From: Microbacterium sp. p3-SID336
GTDB taxonomy: Bacteria; Actinomycetota; Actinomycetes; Actinomycetales; Microbacteriaceae
Direction: 5' to 3'
Assembly: GCF_025143365.1 (NCBI RefSeq)
Contig: NZ_JALXPE010000035.1
Span: 1-44,551 of the forward strand
DNA length: 44,551 nucleotides
Notes under the pieces: model-generated
Told to the model about the DNA's origin: nothing
What the model saw: only the letters and a program-made list of their open reading frames with translations
The model's database searches: none
Shown: piece after piece, positions 37,291 to 44,551 of the stretch
How the letters are laid out: each line of letters begins with the position of its first letter
Numbering within the stretch: the first letter of the stretch is position 1
Made by a program: the position numbers and the translations under genes

Positions 37291-37641
37291 TCAGTCGTCG
37301 GTGTGCATCCCGACGTTCACGACCCTGCCGTCGGACGCCCGGTAGAAGAAGCGCGTGACGCCCCACGGCTCCTCGGTGAGAGGATGGACGATCTCCAGCG
37401 CGGCGGACTCGACGCGCGCCAGCGCCTCGTGCACGTCGTCGACGAACACCGAGACGCCGGGGTTCACGGGGGCTGACGCGTCCTGGGTGATCAGGCTCAG
37501 CTGGTGACCCTCGTCGTCGCCGAGCGTCGCGATCCATCCGTGATCCATGAGCACGCGGAGTCCGAGCACCGCAGCGTGCTCGGCGACCGCCCGCGGGAGA
37601 TCGGTCACGGTGAGATTCGGAACGACTCGGTCGACGCGCAT
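37291..37641 (-). CDS. VOC-family (glyoxalase-like) protein
   Basis: Start MRVDRVVPNLTVTDLPRAVA at 37641; 116 aa. The beta-alpha-beta-beta-beta modules of the vicinal-oxygen-chelate fold are clear: PNLTVTDLPRAVAEHAAVLGL and VSVFVDDVHEALARVESA, with WGVTRFFYRASDGRVVNVG at the end. Members bind metals or act as resistance or dioxygenase proteins; the function cannot be narrowed. No operon partner. Confidence 0.85.
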   Translation of the reverse strand: MRVDRVVPNLTVTDLPRAVAEHAAVLGLRVLMDHGWIATLGDDEGHQLSLITQDASAPVNPGVSVFVDDVHEALARVESAALEIVHPLTEEPWGVTRFFYRASDGRVVNVGMHTDD

Positions 37642-37717
37642 GCGGACATTGTCGCAGTTCGCACGCTCGGCGACGGCCGCTTCACCTCGCGGCGGTGCCG
37701 ACCGGCGCGAGGTGTCG

Positions 37718-38107
37718 TCAGAGGAACAGGGGGAGCAGCGAGGCGACCAGGCCGAGGACGCCGACCGACGCGAACACCGTGCCGACCGCCCGCAGCACCC
37801 GGCGAAGGTGCGGCGGCTCACCGACCCGCGCGCGGGAGGGATCGTTCGAGCTGTACACGCCCTCCGTCCACCCGTCGACGGTGGCCGTGGGCTCGTCGCG
37901 GCGAAGCGGCCGCTCGTGGAAGTCTCCGCCCGCGAACCACCGGGCGACCGGCTGACCGTCGCGGTCGATCACGGCGATCTCGACGGACACCCACTGCCCC
38001 TCGACGAGCCGGATCAGCAGCGCGGTCGCGAGCAGCAGCGCTCCGAGGCCGAGACCCAGCCAGGACAGCACCTCGCCGACCGCGCCGAGGGTGTCGAGGA
38101 GCTGCAC
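37718..38107 (-). CDS. 129-aa membrane protein, unknown
   Basis: GTG start at 38107 (MQLLDTLGAVGEVLSWLGLG). One membrane helix at about residues 16-36 and one at the C-terminus (VLRAVGTVFASVGVLGLVASLLPLFL), with an extracellular-type domain of about 70 residues between (VEIAVIDRDGQPVARWFAGG). This layout resembles DUF3592-like proteins, but the match is not certain. Confidence 0.7.
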   Translation of the reverse strand: MQLLDTLGAVGEVLSWLGLGLGALLLATALLIRLVEGQWVSVEIAVIDRDGQPVARWFAGGDFHERPLRRDEPTATVDGWTEGVYSSNDPSRARVGEPPHLRRVLRAVGTVFASVGVLGLVASLLPLFL

Positions 38108-38222
38108 GACTCCATCGTAGAGAGCCCGTTCGTATGCTCGGCGTCGGACCGGAGGTCAGCGGGACGTCCGGCCCGGCGCCGTGCGGTCCGCAGCACCACT
38201 GCGTCGACAGCCGTCAGCGCGC

Positions 38223-40121
38223 TCAGTGCCCGGTCCGCCGGCGCCTCAGGAGGGAGAGGGCGCCCCCGAGCAGCAGCAGCACCGCCGCCAGCTGCAGCAG
38301 CCCGGTGGAGTCGGCGCCGGTCCGGGAGAGCGAGTCCGCGGTGGGCGAGCCGCCGGCCGCGGGCGTCGGATCGGGCGCGGGGGCGGGAGGCGGCGTGGGG
38401 GTCGGCGTCGGTGTCGGGGTGGGCTCCGGCGCCGCAGCGACGGTGACCGGGCAGGGGACGAGCTCGTTGTCGACGGCGGCGGTGAAGGCCCCGGTCCCCG
38501 GCGTGGTCCCGGTGAACGTGCCCGTGCGCTGGGCTGCGGCGGGCGTCGGATCCTGGAACCCATCGGTCGGGATGCCGGTGAACGCGGCGTCCACCGAGCC
38601 GATGCCTCCGGTCACGGCACCGGTCATCACGGGCTGCAGGGCGACACTCGACAGCGTGGTGAGGATCGTCGGCATGCCCTGGACGTTCCCGCTGACGGGT
38701 GCGGTGGCACCGACCTCCACGGGGGCGGTGGGTCCGGTGCAGACCAGCGTCAGCCAGTCGTCCACCACGACCTTCGTGCGTTCCGCGTCGGTCGGCACGT
38801 CGTGGTCTCCGACGCCGCCGTCGTCGTCGTGGTAGCGGATGGGGTCGGCCGGAAGCCCGGTCGTGGCGGAGACCGCGCCGGGGCCGGTGTTGGTCCCCCA
38901 CCAGTTGCTCGACAGGTCGTACGCACCGACCGTGGTGAGGTCGAGGTAGCGCGCGAAGGCGCCGACCGTGTTGCCGAAGATCCGGTTGTCGGTGGCCGTG
39001 ATGCCGGAGTTCATGGGCAGGCCGGGGTCGACCAGGCTCAGCCGCAGCCCCTGTCCGTATCCGGTGATGGTGTTCCCGGCGATCCGCATCCCGGTCATGT
39101 TGAAGACCTGCACCGCGCGACCGTCGCCGCCCGCCCCGACGAACGTGTTGTCGGTCACGGTGACGTCGGTCGAGTCGAAGAAGAAGGTCGCGGCGTCATC
39201 GCCCGTCTGCCCCGGCGTGAAGAACTCGTTGCGGGTGATCGTGCCGCCGGCCACCCCTCCCGAGAAGGAGACCCCGGCCAGCGCGGTGTCGGCGAACACG
39301 TTGTCCTGGATGAGCACCTCGGCCGTGGGGTACACGGCGTCGGCGTAGACGTCGTTCCCGGCGCCGAAGGTCTCGGGGAACAGGTCGTTGTCGCGGAAGA
39401 GGTTCCGCTCGATGACGGTGCCCCGTCCGCCGAGGTACACGCCGAAGGTCATGCCCTGCACGATGCTGTTGCGCAGCACGAAGCCGGGCACGTCACCCTT
39501 CTGCGCGCCGTGGATCGCGTTCTCCCATGCGGGCACCGCGTCGAGCGCCGTCGGCCCGCCGAACTCGTCTCCGTGTGCGGTGCGCGACGTGCCCTCGAAG
39601 AGCAGACCGTCGAAGGTGGAGCCGTTGCCCTCGGGGATACCGGCCGTGTTCGGGTCGTCGATGCGGAAGATCCCCGAGCCGGCGTTGAAGTACGGGTTGA
39701 GCTCCATGTGCAGCACGGTCTCCGCACCACGGGCGGCATGGCCGGGAACGCCGGCGTTCGCGCCGACGACCGCGACGGGCTCGTTCAGCATGAAGTCGTC
39801 GTAGATGGTGTAGGTCCCGGCAGGGATCGTGATCGTGTCGATGCCAGGGGTGCCCGCGGGGCATCCGTCGACGGCGGTGTTGGTGTCCGCCGCCTCGACG
39901 GCCTCGCGCAGGGAACACAGCCCGTTGTCGTTGGAGACGTTCACGATCGCCTCCTGACCGAGCGGTTCGCCGCCGAGCGGCGTGGTCGTCCACGTCGCGG
40001 TCTCCGCCGTCTCGTTCACGGTGATCGATGCCGCCGCTGCCGGCTCCGCTATCAGCACGACGGCGCCCAGCGCCACGGTCGTGGACAGCACAAGAACGAC
40101 AGGCCCCCGCCTCGCAACCAT
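38223..40121 (-). CDS. CSLREA / parallel beta-helix surface protein with LSRTG signal
   Basis: Start MVARRGPVVLVLSTTVALGA at 40121 after CGGAGGAGATTCCG; 632 aa. Signal peptide to about residue 30, a CSLREAVEAAD domain (NGLCSLREAVEAADTNTAVD), then a right-handed beta-helix of the PbH1/NosD type (repeated N-x-I-x-G-N, for example RIAGNTITGYGQGL, ATDNRIFGNTVGAF). After that come a beta-sandwich, a Pro-Thr stalk (TPTPTPTPTPP), the sortase-like LSRTG, a hydrophobic helix and RRRR. Probably cell-wall anchored and exposed; a carbohydrate-binding or adhesive role is possible. Unrelated in sequence to the element's LAKTG protein. Confidence 0.85.
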   Translation of the reverse strand: MVARRGPVVLVLSTTVALGAVVLIAEPAAAASITVNETAETATWTTTPLGGEPLGQEAIVNVSNDNGLCSLREAVEAADTNTAVDGCPAGTPGIDTITIPAGTYTIYDDFMLNEPVAVVGANAGVPGHAARGAETVLHMELNPYFNAGSGIFRIDDPNTAGIPEGNGSTFDGLLFEGTSRTAHGDEFGGPTALDAVPAWENAIHGAQKGDVPGFVLRNSIVQGMTFGVYLGGRGTVIERNLFRDNDLFPETFGAGNDVYADAVYPTAEVLIQDNVFADTALAGVSFSGGVAGGTITRNEFFTPGQTGDDAATFFFDSTDVTVTDNTFVGAGGDGRAVQVFNMTGMRIAGNTITGYGQGLRLSLVDPGLPMNSGITATDNRIFGNTVGAFARYLDLTTVGAYDLSSNWWGTNTGPGAVSATTGLPADPIRYHDDDGGVGDHDVPTDAERTKVVVDDWLTLVCTGPTAPVEVGATAPVSGNVQGMPTILTTLSSVALQPVMTGAVTGGIGSVDAAFTGIPTDGFQDPTPAAAQRTGTFTGTTPGTGAFTAAVDNELVPCPVTVAAAPEPTPTPTPTPTPPPAPAPDPTPAAGGSPTADSLSRTGADSTGLLQLAAVLLLLGGALSLLRRRRTGH

Positions 40122-40348
40122 CGGAATCTCCTCCGCTCGGTCAACGCAGACATGATGCGCCTCCGAGAACCCGCGCACAACCCCACCTTCATTTCCCTCG
40201 GGGGGTGACGAGCGGCCACCGTGCGGAGCGGCGGCGCAGACGGCGAACTGCGGTGCGGCTGTGCTCATCCGTTGCGTGGTGCCCCTCCTCCCCGGAGGAC
40301 CGCCTGGCGGGTCGCGGTGCTCGACGTGGAGGAGGGGCGGTCGGGGGG

Positions 40349-40837
40349 TCAGGCGGGGCGTGCGGGGTAGCGGCGCCCCCGCACGATCCGGCCGAGGACG
40401 ACGCCGGTGAGGACGACCACCGCTGACGCGACCAACACGGGACTGAGCAGGAACAGCGGGTCGGGGGCCGTGAGGCCGACGAGGGCGGCGGTGGCGGTCG
40501 CGGGCGGATGCGGCGCCTTGAGCAGCATCATCGGCGCGGTGCTGAGTCCGGCCGCGAGCGCCGCCGTCCAGACCGAGGGCCCGAGGAGTGCTGCCGCCGC
40601 GAGCGCGATCCCCGCGCCGAGGACATGCCCGAGGAGGATGTTGCGCGGCTGCGCCAGCGGCGACGTCGGTGCCAGGGCGACGAGGGCCGCGCTGGCCGCG
40701 AACGGCAGTGCGAACAGCGGCAGCCCGGTGAGGGTGGCGACCCCGGCGAGCACGAGAAGCGCCGCGGTGGTGGTCGCCGTCACGAGCAGCGCCGAGGGGA
40801 CGCTGCGCGGGACGACCCGGTCGAGGACCCTCGCCAT
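40349..40837 (-). CDS. HPP-family membrane protein
   Basis: Start MARVLDRVVPRSVPSALLVT at 40837, overlapping the hydrolase stop by one base (TGATG); 162 aa. Four to five membrane helices with SPLAQPRNILLGHVLGAGIA and the HPPAT motif (LLKAPHPPATATAALVGL) that names the HPP family. Relatives are implicated in nitrite or other anion transport. Co-transcribed with the alpha/beta hydrolase. Confidence 0.88.
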   Translation of the reverse strand: MARVLDRVVPRSVPSALLVTATTTAALLVLAGVATLTGLPLFALPFAASAALVALAPTSPLAQPRNILLGHVLGAGIALAAAALLGPSVWTAALAAGLSTAPMMLLKAPHPPATATAALVGLTAPDPLFLLSPVLVASAVVVLTGVVLGRIVRGRRYPARPA

Positions 40838-41706
40838 CAGCCGGCGAGACCGCGCAGGAAGCGGCGTACGAGCCCGGCGCTCTCCGCGAGGCGGGTGGAG
40901 AGGGGGAAGTGGCCGGCGTCGAGCAGCTCGACCTGGACGTTCTCCACGTCCCGGGCGAACGCGCGGGCGCCGTCGGGGCCGAAGATCTCGTCGTTGCGAC
41001 CCCACGCGGCCAGCACCGGCGGCCGCTGCGTGCGCAGGTACTCCTGCCATCCGGCGTATCGACCGGGGTTGACGCCGTAGTCGGCGAAGAGGGCGCGCTG
41101 GATCTCGGCGTTACCGGGGCGGTCGAGGAACGCCTGGTCGAGCGCCTCGAGGCTGGGATCGACGAGCGGCAGATCGCTCTCGGGGACGCCGTGGGTGTAC
41201 TGCCAGTGCGTGCCCTCCCGGGTGGTCAGACCCGCGAGTGCCTGAGCGTCGGCCTCGGTCGCCTCTCCCGCCCACCAGCGGCGCAGCGGCTCCCAGAACG
41301 GGGTGAGGCCCTCGTCGTAGGCGTTGCCGTTCTGGGACACGATCCCGGTGATCCGCTCCGGGTGCCGCTCGGCGAGCCGGAAGCCGACGGGGGCGCCGTA
41401 GTCGTGCACGAAGAGGGCGTAGTGCCGGAGCGCCAGGCTCTCGAGGAGCGCCTCGACGACGTCGGTCACGTGGTCGAACGTGTACTCCCACTCCTCGGGG
41501 GACGGCGCGGAGCTGTGACCGAACCCGGGGTAGTCGGGAGCGATCAGGTGGAACTCGTCGGAGAGTTCGTCGATGAGCGTGCGGTACATGACCGACGACG
41601 TGGGGAATCCGTGCAGCAGCACCAGGGTGGGCGCCTGCGGGTCACCCGCCTCACGGTAGAAGACGTCGAGCCCGTCGATGCGGGCGGTGCGGTGGGACTG
41701 GGTCAC
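40837..41706 (-). CDS. alpha/beta hydrolase (dehalogenase / epoxide-hydrolase type)
   Basis: GTG start at 41706 after AGGAACCAAC; 289 aa. Oxyanion-hole motif LLHGFPTSSVMYR (near 31-43), nucleophile elbow VHDYGAPVG with Asp as the nucleophile, and catalytic His in LLDAGHFPLSTR near the C-terminus. An Asp nucleophile points to haloalkane/haloacetate dehalogenases or epoxide hydrolases rather than esterases. The exact substrate is open. Divergent from a CGNR regulator 108 bases away that probably controls it. Confidence 0.88.
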   Translation of the reverse strand: MTQSHRTARIDGLDVFYREAGDPQAPTLVLLHGFPTSSVMYRTLIDELSDEFHLIAPDYPGFGHSSAPSPEEWEYTFDHVTDVVEALLESLALRHYALFVHDYGAPVGFRLAERHPERITGIVSQNGNAYDEGLTPFWEPLRRWWAGEATEADAQALAGLTTREGTHWQYTHGVPESDLPLVDPSLEALDQAFLDRPGNAEIQRALFADYGVNPGRYAGWQEYLRTQRPPVLAAWGRNDEIFGPDGARAFARDVENVQVELLDAGHFPLSTRLAESAGLVRRFLRGLAG

Positions 41707-41814
41707 GTTGGTTCCTAACCGTTGATAAGTTGATGACTGGTTATGTCGGACGAAGTCAACGTAGCCAGGGCGACCTCAACCTGTCAATAGGCGAATAGCG
41801 GTTATAGTGAGGAC

Positions 41815-42330
41815 ATGCAGAGACCGCTGACAGGGGAGCCGCTCGCCCTCGACCTCGCCAACACGGCGTGGATCGAGCACGGCCGCTGGGTCGATCTCTT
41901 CGACGACCCCACCGCGCTCTCCGCCTGGCTCGCCGAGCACGAGCTGCCCGAGAACGACGGAGCGCGGGAGACTGTGACGGCAGCGAGAGACGCCGTGCGC
42001 GCGGCCGTGCTCGGCGACACGGCGCCGCTCGACGCCGTCCTGGCGCACGGCTCACGGCGGCCGGTGCTCGCAGGCGGGGTGGCCGGTGACGTCGTCATCG
42101 TCGACGAACCCCGCTGGCACGCGGCCTGGGTCGCGGCAGCCGACCTCGTCCGGCTCCACGGCCAGCGGCCCGAGCGGATCCGGAAATGCGCGAATCCCGA
42201 GTGCGTGCTGTGGTTCTACGACACCAGCAAGAACGGCCAGCGCCGCTGGTGCTCGATGCAGGGCTGCGGCAATCGGATGAAGGCCGCCCGCTTCTACGAC
42301 AAGCACATCCGGTCGAATCAGGAGGGCTGA
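41815..42330 (+). CDS. CGNR zinc-finger regulator (ABATE domain)
   Basis: Start MQRPLTGEPLALDLANTAWI at 41815 after GTGAGGAC; 171 aa. An N-terminal ABATE stress-sensing domain (ALDLANTAWIEHGRWVDLFD) is followed by the C-terminal zinc finger KCANPECVLWFYD...RRWCSMQGCGNRMKAARFY, where the four cysteines and CGNR are intact. Probable DNA-binding regulator of the divergent hydrolase/HPP operon. GGTTAT words occur in both promoter halves of the shared intergenic region. Confidence 0.9.
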   Translation: MQRPLTGEPLALDLANTAWIEHGRWVDLFDDPTALSAWLAEHELPENDGARETVTAARDAVRAAVLGDTAPLDAVLAHGSRRPVLAGGVAGDVVIVDEPRWHAAWVAAADLVRLHGQRPERIRKCANPECVLWFYDTSKNGQRRWCSMQGCGNRMKAARFYDKHIRSNQEG

Positions 42331-42379
42331 GGGAGCGCCGTCGCGGCCGAGTCGGTTCGACCGGATCGGCGCGGGCGGG

Positions 42380-43105
42380 TCAGCGGGCCCGCGCCTCCTC
42401 CAGGTAGTTGTACGCGGTCACGCGGGAGATGCCGAGCCTCTTGGCGATGGCCTCCACGGACTTGCGCATCTGCGTGGCGCCCCGGCGGTCGAGGCGTTCG
42501 AGCACGCTGATCTTGTCCTCGCGGGACATCGCTTCGACGGGGCGACCGATGTCGCGGATGGCCTCGGTGATCATGGCGTCCATGACGGCGACGAGGTCGG
42601 TGCCGAAGTGCTCGGTCGGCGCGGCCTCGGGCCGGGCGGCGGGCAGGAGTGCGTCCAGCACGTCACGCGCCTGGCGGAGCTGGCTGACGTCGACGTTGAT
42701 GCATAGCGACGCGATGATGTCGCCGGCACGGTTGTGGAAGTACACCGAGGAGCACCGCAGCTCGCGGCCGTCGCTCGTGAAGGCCGTGTAGCCGAAGGCG
42801 TCGTGGACCTTCTGGCGCTCGCGCAGCACGCCGAGCCCGAGCGAGGTCGACGGTCCGCCGACACTGCGCCCTGTGACGTGGCCGTTCTCGATCGCGACGA
42901 TCGTGTGGCCGAGATCGACGTCGTTGCCGTCGAGGTTGTGCAGCACGACCTCGACGGACGGGCCGGCGGCCGCGGCGAGTGCGGGCAGCAGCGGGCGATA
43001 CATCTGCAGCACCTCTTCCGCGTTCTCGTACGTCTCCCGCGGCGACTCCGTCGGAGCGGGCGCGGTGTGGTTCTCGATACGCGGGGCTGTGGACACGGGC
43101 GACAC
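42380..43105 (-). CDS. YheO-type PAS / HTH transcriptional regulator
   Basis: GTG start at 43105, or a second GTG three codons in (AGAGG eight bases before it favours the latter); 241 aa. YheO-like PAS domain (VEVVLHNLDGNDVDLGHTIV, SSVYFHNRAGDIIASLCINVD) and a C-terminal HTH_22 (RKSVEAIAKRLGISRVTAYNYL). Related to DauR-type regulators of amino-acid catabolism. Divergent from the transporter at 43230, which it likely controls. Confidence 0.88.
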   Translation of the reverse strand: MSPVSTAPRIENHTAPAPTESPRETYENAEEVLQMYRPLLPALAAAAGPSVEVVLHNLDGNDVDLGHTIVAIENGHVTGRSVGGPSTSLGLGVLRERQKVHDAFGYTAFTSDGRELRCSSVYFHNRAGDIIASLCINVDVSQLRQARDVLDALLPAARPEAAPTEHFGTDLVAVMDAMITEAIRDIGRPVEAMSREDKISVLERLDRRGATQMRKSVEAIAKRLGISRVTAYNYLEEARAR

Positions 43106-43229
43106 CTCTGATGAACAAAAAATACAAATCGTGGACAGAATGTCTCTGCCCCTGTTAGTTTATCGACGCCGAGGACGGCGGTCGAGGGCGGCCGCCGCCG
43201 GCGATGACTCATCTGGCGAGGAGGCTGGG

Positions 43230-44551
43230 ATGACCACAACTGCTCCGGGCAGGCTGACGGCGAAGCAGCGCAAGACGGTCGCGGGAGGCGCGATCGGCAC
43301 GATCATCGAGTACTACGACTATTACCTGTACGGACTGGCCGCCGCCGCGGTCTTCCCCGCGGTGTTCTTCTCGTCCAACGATCCGCTGGTCGCTCAGCTG
43401 TCCTCGTTCGCGACGTTCGCGGTGGGCTTCTTCCTCCGCCCGCTCGGCGGGATCATCTGGGGCATCGTCGGCGACCGCGTCGGTCGCAAGGTGGTGCTGA
43501 TGAGCACGGTCGTCGGCATGGGCGTCGCCACGACCGGCATCGGCCTCATCCCGTCGGACCAGGCCATCGGGATCGCCGCCCCACTGCTCCTGCTCCTCTG
43601 CCGGCTGTTCCAGGGCTTCTTCGTGGGCGGCGAGATGGGCGGCGCGGCGACCATGGTGGTCGAGGCGGCTCCGACCGGGAAGCGCGGTCTCTACGGCGCC
43701 TTCCTCATCAGCGGCGCCGGCATCGCCAACGTGTTCTCCGGCGGACTCATGGCCGCGCTCGGGGTCACCGACGACTCCTGGTTCCTGCAGTGGGGCTGGC
43801 GCATCCCGTTCGTGCTCTCGATCGTGCTCGCCATCGCGGCGGTGCTGCTGCGCCGTCAGCTCGAGGAGTCGGACGCCTTCACCGAGACGCAGACGCTGCA
43901 GCTCACCCTCGTCGGCAAGAAGGTGAATCCGCTCGTCGAGGCCTTCCGGCACCCGAAGAACGCGATCATGGGGATCCTGATCGGTCTGCCGCAGTCGATC
44001 GCCGGCTACGTCGTGCTCACGTATGGTCTCGCCTTCATGGTCTCCAACGAGGAGCTGCCCGCGTGGATGGGCTTCGCCGGCACGATGATGGTGGGTCTGC
44101 TCCAGATCGTGGTGGCGCCGCTGTGGGGCGCGATCTCCGACCGGATCGGCCGACGCACGGTGTACATCATCGGCTGCCTCGGGTTCGCGGCGATGGTGTA
44201 CCCCGCGTTCATGATGTTCAGCACCGGGAACATGTGGCTGATCTGGCTCGGTCAGATCCTGGGGTTCGTGGTGTTCGGCGTCGCGATGCAGGCGACCCTC
44301 GCGACGATGCTCGCCGAGATGTTCGACCCGGAGGCACGGACCACCGGGGTGAACATCGGCTACCAGATCTCCAACACGCTCGGCGGCGGCCTCGCCCCGC
44401 TCATCTGCACCGCGCTGGTCGCGGCAGCAGGGGGTGCGTTCTGGCCCGTGGTCGTCTACTCCGCCGTGATCGCCGTGATCGGTGTGATCGCGACCCTGGT
44501 CGCATCGATCCTCCCCGACGTGGAGGATGCGGGACGACTGCACGAGCTGGG
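43230..44551 (+). CDS. MHS-family MFS transporter, partial (cut by right edge)
   Basis: Start MTTTAPGRLTAKQRKTVAGG at 43230 after AGGAGGCTGGG; 440 codons are present with no stop. The N-terminus GGAIGTIIEYYDYYLYGLAAA and the motif GDRVGRKVVL, with a second ISDRIGRRTVYI between helices 8 and 9, are those of the metabolite:H+ symporter family (shikimate, proline/betaine or dicarboxylate carriers). At least 11-12 helices are visible, so only the C-terminal tail is missing. Substrate not readable. Regulated probably by the divergent YheO-type protein. Confidence 0.9.
   Translation, partial: MTTTAPGRLTAKQRKTVAGGAIGTIIEYYDYYLYGLAAAAVFPAVFFSSNDPLVAQLSSFATFAVGFFLRPLGGIIWGIVGDRVGRKVVLMSTVVGMGVATTGIGLIPSDQAIGIAAPLLLLLCRLFQGFFVGGEMGGAATMVVEAAPTGKRGLYGAFLISGAGIANVFSGGLMAALGVTDDSWFLQWGWRIPFVLSIVLAIAAVLLRRQLEESDAFTETQTLQLTLVGKKVNPLVEAFRHPKNAIMGILIGLPQSIAGYVVLTYGLAFMVSNEELPAWMGFAGTMMVGLLQIVVAPLWGAISDRIGRRTVYIIGCLGFAAMVYPAFMMFSTGNMWLIWLGQILGFVVFGVAMQATLATMLAEMFDPEARTTGVNIGYQISNTLGGGLAPLICTALVAAAGGAFWPVVVYSAVIAVIGVIATLVASILPDVEDAGRLHEL

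Overview
The window joins two very different pieces of DNA. Bases 1 to about 19,810 have moderate GC, short genes nearly all on the minus strand, and almost no recognisable families. Bases from about 19,840 to the end are high-GC chromosome with ordinary actinobacterial metabolic, transport and regulatory genes. The codon use, LAKTG/LSRTG sorting signals and gene content suggest Microbacteriaceae, probably Microbacterium; this is inference. The junction holds the last 25 bases of a tRNA gene (serine-type 3' end with encoded CCA, 19784-19808) followed by a terminator. This looks like the attR of an element integrated at a tRNA 3' end. The intact tRNA, integrase and other end would lie left of the window.

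Element (1-19810). It carries four proteins built from variant leucine-rich (LRV-like) repeats (one runs off the left edge), three proteins sharing an N-terminal M-C...R-C-x-x-H motif, an M50-type membrane metalloprotease homologue, two paralogous winged-HTH/coiled-coil regulators, a DUF2958-like protein, a lipoprotein, a 671-residue LAKTG surface protein next to a pilin-like secreted protein, a pair of small ACCxxC proteins, a zinc-ribbon protein and several unknowns. Two tRNA genes (anticodons GAG and GCG) sit inside protein operons. No capsid, terminase, portal, relaxase, replicase or integrase gene is visible here.

The element's regulation is unusually legible. Most genes are preceded by a TGCCGATA-type promoter element, with a good Shine-Dalgarno and an ATG about 35-60 bases downstream. 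Many gene ends have strong hairpin terminators. Between terminator and promoter, about eight intergenic regions carry a related structured element (GGGACG...CGTCCC with ACCGGGA/TCCCGGT arms). A separate set of sites (AAGTTAC-type palindromes) marks at least four other promoters, including the apparently leaderless, self-overlapping promoter of one winged-HTH gene. The right end of the element (18,840-19,375) is non-coding, rich in CCGCAA repeats, and ends in a roughly 200-base structured region with a 16-17-mer present three times in alternating orientation.

Chromosome (19840-44551). In order: a RibD/DHFR-like reductase; a Fic protein; a minus-strand glycerol operon (MFS transporter, glpK, glpD, AGPS-like FAD oxidase, GlpP-like regulator, ABM monooxygenase); a zinc alcohol dehydrogenase; a second RibD/DHFR-like protein; a short UvrA-like ABC protein; an ABC-2 exporter with its histidine kinase and LuxR-type response regulator; a VOC protein; a membrane protein; a CSLREA/beta-helix surface protein; an alpha/beta hydrolase with an HPP membrane protein; a CGNR regulator; a YheO-type regulator; and a divergent MHS-family transporter cut by the right edge.
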